A stretch of DNA of 5,089 nucleotides from Savagea sp. GTDB lineage: Bacteria; Bacillota; Bacilli; Bacillales_A; Planococcaceae. The stretch is taken from positions 1 to 5,089 of the forward strand of contig JASKZX010000090.1 in NCBI GenBank assembly GCA_030147435.1, read 5' to 3'. A program made the position numbers and the translations under genes. Under the pieces are notes generated by a model that saw only the letters and a program-made list of their open reading frames with translations, made no database searches and was not told where the DNA came from. Positions 1 to 5,089 of the stretch are shown in pieces; the stretch's first letter is position 1; every line of letters begins with the position of its first letter.

Positions 1-2893
<2,893 letters not shown>

Positions 2894-2913
2894 CTATTCA
2901 TCATTTTTATTTA

Positions 2914-2927
2914 CGAACGTCTGTTTC
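2914..2927. promoter_or_regulatory. LexA (DinR) box-like operator at the parE start site
   Basis: The plus strand reads CGAACGTCTGTTTC. The Gram-positive LexA/DinR core is GAAC-N4-GTTC, and seven of its eight defined bases match (GTTT instead of GTTC). The site falls just downstream of the predicted parE -10 element, covering about +1 to +14 of the transcript, where a bound repressor would block initiation. As I recall, parE-parC is among the LexA-controlled operons of B. subtilis, so the position fits known biology. The assignment rests on a motif match only; the right half-site is weak. Confidence 0.55.
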
Positions 2928-2933
2928 TATACT

Positions 2934-2961
2934 ATTTTACATGAGTGACAACCGTTGTCAA
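2934..2961 (-). promoter_or_regulatory. Sigma-A type promoter for parE-parC
   Basis: On the minus strand a perfect -35 box TTGACA (2961-2956) is followed after 16 bases by TAAAAT (2939-2934), five of six bases matching the -10 consensus. Transcription would begin near 2927, giving a leader of about 64 bases. It is the best promoter match on the minus strand upstream of parE. Confidence 0.75.
2946..2960. repeat. Perfect 15-bp palindrome overlapping the parE -35 box
   Basis: TGACAAC-C-GTTGTCA is a perfect inverted repeat with 7-base arms and a single central base. The right arm supplies five of the six bases of the parE -35 element, and the rest lies in the promoter spacer. This is the arrangement of a dimeric repressor operator. 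It has no match to the LexA box and I do not recognise the cognate regulator. A short palindrome containing TTGACA could also arise partly from the promoter itself. Confidence 0.5.
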
Positions 2962-3079
2962 ATCAACGTTTCCGCCACTTCTCTTGTTAAGCTCATATAT
3001 TGTATAGAAAAACTCGACAAAAATCAAACAACAATTGTTATGTTTTATCCTTAGAAGAGAGTAGATGACATTCTACATA

Positions 3080-3108
3080 TTGTCGCACTAGCGGGATTCT
3101 GATAAACT
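3080..3108 (+). promoter_or_regulatory. Probable extended -10 promoter for plsY
   Basis: TTGTCG (3080-3085, four of six matches to TTGACA), a 17-base spacer, then TAAACT (3103-3108, four of six matches to TATAAT) preceded by TG at 3100-3101, giving the TGn extended -10 form. The predicted start is near 3115, about 30 bases before the plsY ATG. Both hexamers are imperfect; the correct spacing and the TG element are the main support. Confidence 0.5.
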
Positions 3109-3129
3109 GAAAACATTACGGAATGTAGT

Positions 3130-3136
3130 AGAGGGG
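3130..3136 (+). promoter_or_regulatory. plsY ribosome binding site
   Basis: AGAGGGG stands seven bases before the ATG at 3144 and supports that start, which also gives the N-terminus expected for PlsY (a short hydrophobic run into the GSIPSA motif). Confidence 0.75.
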
Positions 3137-3143
3137 TTCATTT

Positions 3144-3752
3144 ATGGAAATTTTACTCGCAGTAATTATCGCTTATTTACTCGGATCGATTCCTTCTGCC
3201 CTTTGGATCGGTCAATTGTTTTACAATACAGATATCCGCCAGCACGGAAGCGGAAATTTAGGAACGACGAATACTTTCCGTGTTTTAGGGAAAAAAGCAG
3301 GTAGTGTCGTATTGATCATGGATATGTTGAAAGGGACGTTTGCTGTTTTATTGCCACTCATTCCGTACTTTTCACAACTTCCTTCATGGTTTGATCCGAT
3401 TGTTCTCGGTGTTGTCGCAATTGTCGGACATATGTATCCTATTTTTGCGCAATTTAAAGGAGGGAAGGCGGTCGCAACGAGCGCTGGTGTGCTTCTCGGT
3501 TATGCTCCTTTATTTTTACTCATTTTAGCGGTCGTATTCTTCGTTACATTAAAAATATCGAAGATGGTTTCTCTTACGTCAATGACCGCAGCGGTCGTCG
3601 CTTTCTTTTTAGCGATGTATCGATGGATTCAGCACGGTGAGTTATATTTCTTCGTCGTCATTGCGATTATGGCATTTTTCATTTTGTATCGTCACCGTGA
3701 AAATATCCAACGAATTCGCAATGGCACAGAGTCTAAAGTGACATGGCTTTAA
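3144..3752 (+). CDS. plsY: Acyl-phosphate:glycerol-3-phosphate acyltransferase PlsY
   Basis: PlsY transfers an acyl group from acyl-phosphate (made by PlsX) to the sn-1 position of glycerol-3-phosphate in the cytoplasmic membrane, giving lysophosphatidic acid for phospholipid synthesis. The 202 residues match the family length of about 190-210. Seen directly: the first conserved block GSIPSALW at 14-21 followed by DIRQHGSGNLGTTN at 30-43; the second block with GHMYPIF at 95-101 and FKGGKAVAT at 104-112, the glycine-rich phosphate-binding loop; the third block with SLTSM at 143-147; and the typical basic C-terminal tail RHRENIQRIRNGTESKV at 183-199. Hydrophobic stretches at roughly 2-17, 53-74, 85-100, 112-136, 145-158 and 167-182 fit a multipass membrane protein. 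It leads a two-gene unit with the YneR-like gene and diverges from parE, as yneS does in B. subtilis. Confidence 0.96.
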   Translation: MEILLAVIIAYLLGSIPSALWIGQLFYNTDIRQHGSGNLGTTNTFRVLGKKAGSVVLIMDMLKGTFAVLLPLIPYFSQLPSWFDPIVLGVVAIVGHMYPIFAQFKGGKAVATSAGVLLGYAPLFLLILAVVFFVTLKISKMVSLTSMTAAVVAFFLAMYRWIQHGELYFFVVIAIMAFFILYRHRENIQRIRNGTESKVTWL

Positions 3753-3755
3753 TCG

Positions 3756-3762
3756 AAAGGGG
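3756..3762 (+). promoter_or_regulatory. Ribosome binding site that sets the start of the YneR-like gene
   Basis: AAAGGGG ends seven bases before the ATG at 3770. The same frame also opens with ATGs at 3743 and 3764. The first lies inside plsY without a Shine-Dalgarno site, and the second is only one base from this site, so the ATG at 3770 is preferred. Confidence 0.8.
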
Positions 3763-3769
3763 AATGGTT

Positions 3770-4057
3770 ATGAATATTCATATTACAGATGAAGCATTAG
3801 CATGGTTTGAAGAAGAGATGGGATGTTTACCTGGGGATTACATTCAGTTTTTCGTCCGTTATGGAGGAGACAGCAAAGTTCATCCTGGATTTTCTCTCGG
3901 TATTAAAAAAGCAGCACCGTATGAGCTCGGTATGGAAGTAATTAAAGATAATATTCATTTTTACTTTGAAGCGCGTGATGAGTGGTATTTTAAGGATTAC
4001 ACGTTAACTGTCGGATTTGATCCGCAGTTAGAAGAAATTACGTATCAATACGAATAA
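3770..4057 (+). CDS. yneR: HesB/IscA-fold protein of the YneR type, cysteine ligands missing
   Basis: This 95-residue soluble protein starts MNIHITDEALAWFEEEMG. It resembles the HesB-like YneR proteins of Bacilli in length, in the opening helix (ITDEALAWFEEE), in the F-F-V-R-Y-GG strand-turn at 27-33, in GFSLGI at 40-45 and in the aromatic-rich second half (FYFEARDEWYF). Known A-type iron-sulfur carriers use three cysteines, one mid-domain and a C-terminal CxC. Here the only cysteine is Cys19 in a different place, so iron-sulfur carrier activity in the classical way is unlikely and the function is unknown. It lies 17 bases after plsY on the same strand and before a terminator, so the two are probably co-transcribed; the same pairing occurs in B. 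subtilis. The start at 3770 is chosen on its ribosome site and on homolog length. The symbol is used by synteny and similarity. Confidence 0.82.
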   Translation: MNIHITDEALAWFEEEMGCLPGDYIQFFVRYGGDSKVHPGFSLGIKKAAPYELGMEVIKDNIHFYFEARDEWYFKDYTLTVGFDPQLEEITYQYE

Positions 4058-4059
4058 AT

Positions 4060-4095
4060 AAAATGCTTAAGGAGTTCATTCCTTAAGCATTTTTT
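4060..4095 (+). terminator. Rho-independent terminator of plsY-yneR, possibly bidirectional
   Basis: A 14-bp perfect stem (AAAATGCTTAAGGA at 4060-4073 paired with 4080-4093) closes a 6-base loop and runs into six Ts (4090-4095). It begins three bases after the yneR-like stop. On the minus strand the same stem is followed by TTTTATTTATT, so it may also stop transcription of the converging gene that ends at 4125. No other hairpin is seen between the two converging genes. Confidence 0.9.
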
Positions 4096-4124
4096 CATGT
4101 CTCTCTCATCAAAAGTAACAATAA

Positions 4125-4988
4125 TTATATTATGTCAACTAAAAGGTATCTCAGTTCTTCATCTATCGTTTTCGTATCAGCTATCCATTCAATGCCTCGG
4201 TCATCATAAGGATGCATGACCCATCCTTTCGTTTGATTTTCAATAAAAATCGTCGGTGGAGAAACGTAACGCTCGCGTGGCCAATAGCGAGAAAAGTCGA
4301 GAAACACTCGCTCGCGAAGTAACTTCTGATGACTCAAGAGCGCAGCGGGTAGTTTGACTTCATACCATGCTTCAATGAAAGATTCTCCTTCTTCATTTTG
4401 AGTTTTTCTCGTTTCGTGATGCATCTTTGTCAAATCGACAGCTTTTTTGAAAAAAGCTTGCATCCTTGGCCTTGCGTAATGCGGAGTCGGTCGGTGACTT
4501 GCTGCTTGAACGTAAATTACGATACGAAGCTCATCCGTTGCATCTGTTAATCGTTCATAGGTTGTTACTAACTGTTCAATTAATAACTCCGCTTCCCCAT
4601 CAAGTACAGAATATGTCATCGGAGAGTGGATACGATAAGGGGAGCGGTCGTACAAAGCGTAATGAAAGTCTATACACTCACGTTCAATCGACGGATAGAA
4701 ACGCTCATATTGTTCTTTGAGTCCTGCTTCTTTCAATAATAGGCGCTCCCATTCGCCAAACAAATCAAAATGAGGATACCCCGGATACCAATCGATCCAT
4801 TCTTTTCGGAGCCCTTTCGACTCTCCCCAAGCAATTAACTTTCGAATATCCGCACAACCTACTTTTGTCACTGTGCGAAAATCAGGGAAACGTTCATCAT
4901 ACCAATAATGAGTTAAAAAAGCGATCTCGCCAGAGCGGACCGCTTCTTTCCAAGCAGTTAGTTCTGCTCGAGTAATGCCGAATGCCAT
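4125..4988 (-). CDS. Uncharacterised protein: YneQ-like N-terminal half plus DUF3885-like C-terminal half
   Basis: The function is unknown for this 287-residue protein with no signal peptide or membrane segment. Residues 1-92 (MAFGITRAELTAWKEAV, then GEIAFLTHYWYDERFP at 20-35, TVTKVGC at 39-45, LIAWGESKGLRKEWID at 51-66 and YPHFDLFGEW at 71-80) look like the short YneQ protein that sits at this locus in B. subtilis, about 100 residues long. Residues from about 108 on resemble DUF3885 proteins: a helix before a beta strand (ERLTDATDELRIVIYV, 145-160), a middle region, then TIFIENQTKGWVMHPYDDRGIEWIAD at 246-271 in two parts, with the characteristic YDDRG. Both assignments come from memory of family sequences and need a profile search. 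The ATG at 4988 shares its A with the TAA of the upstream gene; there is only a weak purine-rich stretch before it (GAAGAAGTGAAG), so translation is probably coupled. It converges on the plsY unit. Confidence 0.8.
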   Translation of the reverse strand: MAFGITRAELTAWKEAVRSGEIAFLTHYWYDERFPDFRTVTKVGCADIRKLIAWGESKGLRKEWIDWYPGYPHFDLFGEWERLLLKEAGLKEQYERFYPSIERECIDFHYALYDRSPYRIHSPMTYSVLDGEAELLIEQLVTTYERLTDATDELRIVIYVQAASHRPTPHYARPRMQAFFKKAVDLTKMHHETRKTQNEEGESFIEAWYEVKLPAALLSHQKLLRERVFLDFSRYWPRERYVSPPTIFIENQTKGWVMHPYDDRGIEWIADTKTIDEELRYLLVDII

Positions 4989-5089
4989 TATTGTTTCTTC
5001 ACTTCTTCATACTTTGCATGCCACTCCGGAAAATGACGCTTTAATGAAACAGGACGCCCTTTTTCGTTCAACATGACATGTTCTGTCAT
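4988..5089 (-). CDS. C-terminal end of a probable YneP-type acyl-CoA thioesterase (cut by right window edge)
   Basis: The frame is open from the right edge for 33 codons to TAA at 4990-4988. The visible protein begins MTEHVMLNEKGRPVSL and ends YEEVKKQ; the first Met is at the edge and is probably internal. NEKGRP followed by a short charged helix resembles the tail of hotdog-fold 4-hydroxybenzoyl-CoA thioesterase family proteins, in which the last strand is followed by a phrase such as NxxGRPV. The catalytic part is not in the window. The B. subtilis order yneP-yneQ-yneR, with yneP upstream of yneQ on the same strand, supports the identification. The remaining sequence is too short for certainty. 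It overlaps the next gene by one base (TAATG), so the two form one transcription unit whose promoter lies outside the window. Confidence 0.65.
   Translation of the reverse strand: MTEHVMLNEKGRPVSLKRHFPEWHAKYEEVKKQ

Noticed and set aside
2984..3008. Possible second plus-strand promoter, TTGTTA with TATAGA
   Set aside because: The spacing is only 13 bases, too short for a sigma-A promoter, and no better -35 lies 16-18 bases upstream of TATAGA.
3030..3039. AACAATTGTT palindrome in the middle of the divergent region
   Set aside because: It is perfect but only 10 bases, AT-rich, and not placed over either predicted promoter. Such palindromes are common by chance in sequence of this composition.
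3061..3076. GTAGA-N6-TCTAC hairpin upstream of plsY, considered as a riboswitch or attenuator
   Set aside because: The stem is only 5 bp, lies upstream of the predicted plsY start site so would not be transcribed from it, and no T-run or known riboswitch core follows.
3340..3528. Open frame of 62 codons on the plus strand inside plsY
   Set aside because: It is an alternative frame of plsY over a motif-bearing region (GHMYPIF, KGGKAVAT are in the plsY frame).
3743..3769. Longer start of the YneR-like gene overlapping the end of plsY
   Set aside because: It would add nine residues (MALIERGMV) with no homolog support and no ribosome site, while the ATG at 3770 has AAAGGGG at ideal spacing.
4466..4720. 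Open frame of 84 codons on the plus strand
   Set aside because: Antisense to the 287-residue minus-strand gene, which has a family-like sequence and a coupled start; this frame has neither.

Overview
This window looks like chromosomal core DNA from a low-to-moderate GC member of the Bacillales (Firmicutes). The evidence is purine-rich Shine-Dalgarno sites before the genes, a Gram-positive-type ParE/ParC pair, a PlsY acyltransferase, and a gene order matching the Bacillus subtilis parC-parE / plsY(yneS)-yneR / yneQ-yneP neighbourhood. I cannot name the genus from sequence alone. I see no insertion sequence, prophage, CRISPR array, tRNA or rRNA.

Layout from left to right. (1) The minus strand carries the first 300 codons of parC (topoisomerase IV subunit A, cut by the left edge). 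Complete parE (subunit B) lies upstream of it, with parE TGA and parC ATG overlapping in ATGA. (2) A 280-base divergent regulatory region follows. It holds a good minus-strand promoter for parE-parC, a LexA(DinR)-box-like site at the predicted transcription start, a perfect 15-bp palindrome overlapping the -35 element, and an extended -10 type promoter for plsY on the plus strand. (3) The plus strand carries plsY (membrane acyl-phosphate:glycerol-3-phosphate acyltransferase) and, 17 bases later, a short HesB/IscA-fold protein of the YneR type; a strong hairpin terminator closes the unit. (4) The minus strand then carries a 287-residue protein that appears to join a YneQ-like N-terminal half to a DUF3885-like C-terminal half. 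Upstream of it is the last part of a gene that, by context and tail sequence, is probably the YneP-type acyl-CoA thioesterase; its TAA shares one base with the ATG of the 287-residue gene.

How the genes work together: ParE and ParC form topoisomerase IV, which unlinks daughter chromosomes. They are probably co-transcribed, translationally coupled, and possibly damage-inducible through LexA. PlsY makes lysophosphatidic acid, the first phospholipid precursor, and a nearby acyl-CoA thioesterase would be loosely related to acyl metabolism. The YneR-like and YneQ/DUF3885-like proteins have no function I can assign.

No clearly new biological system is visible. The items most worth checking are the apparent YneQ-DUF3885 fusion, the operator architecture in front of parE, and the unusual Thr/Asp pair in the quinolone-resistance region of ParC.
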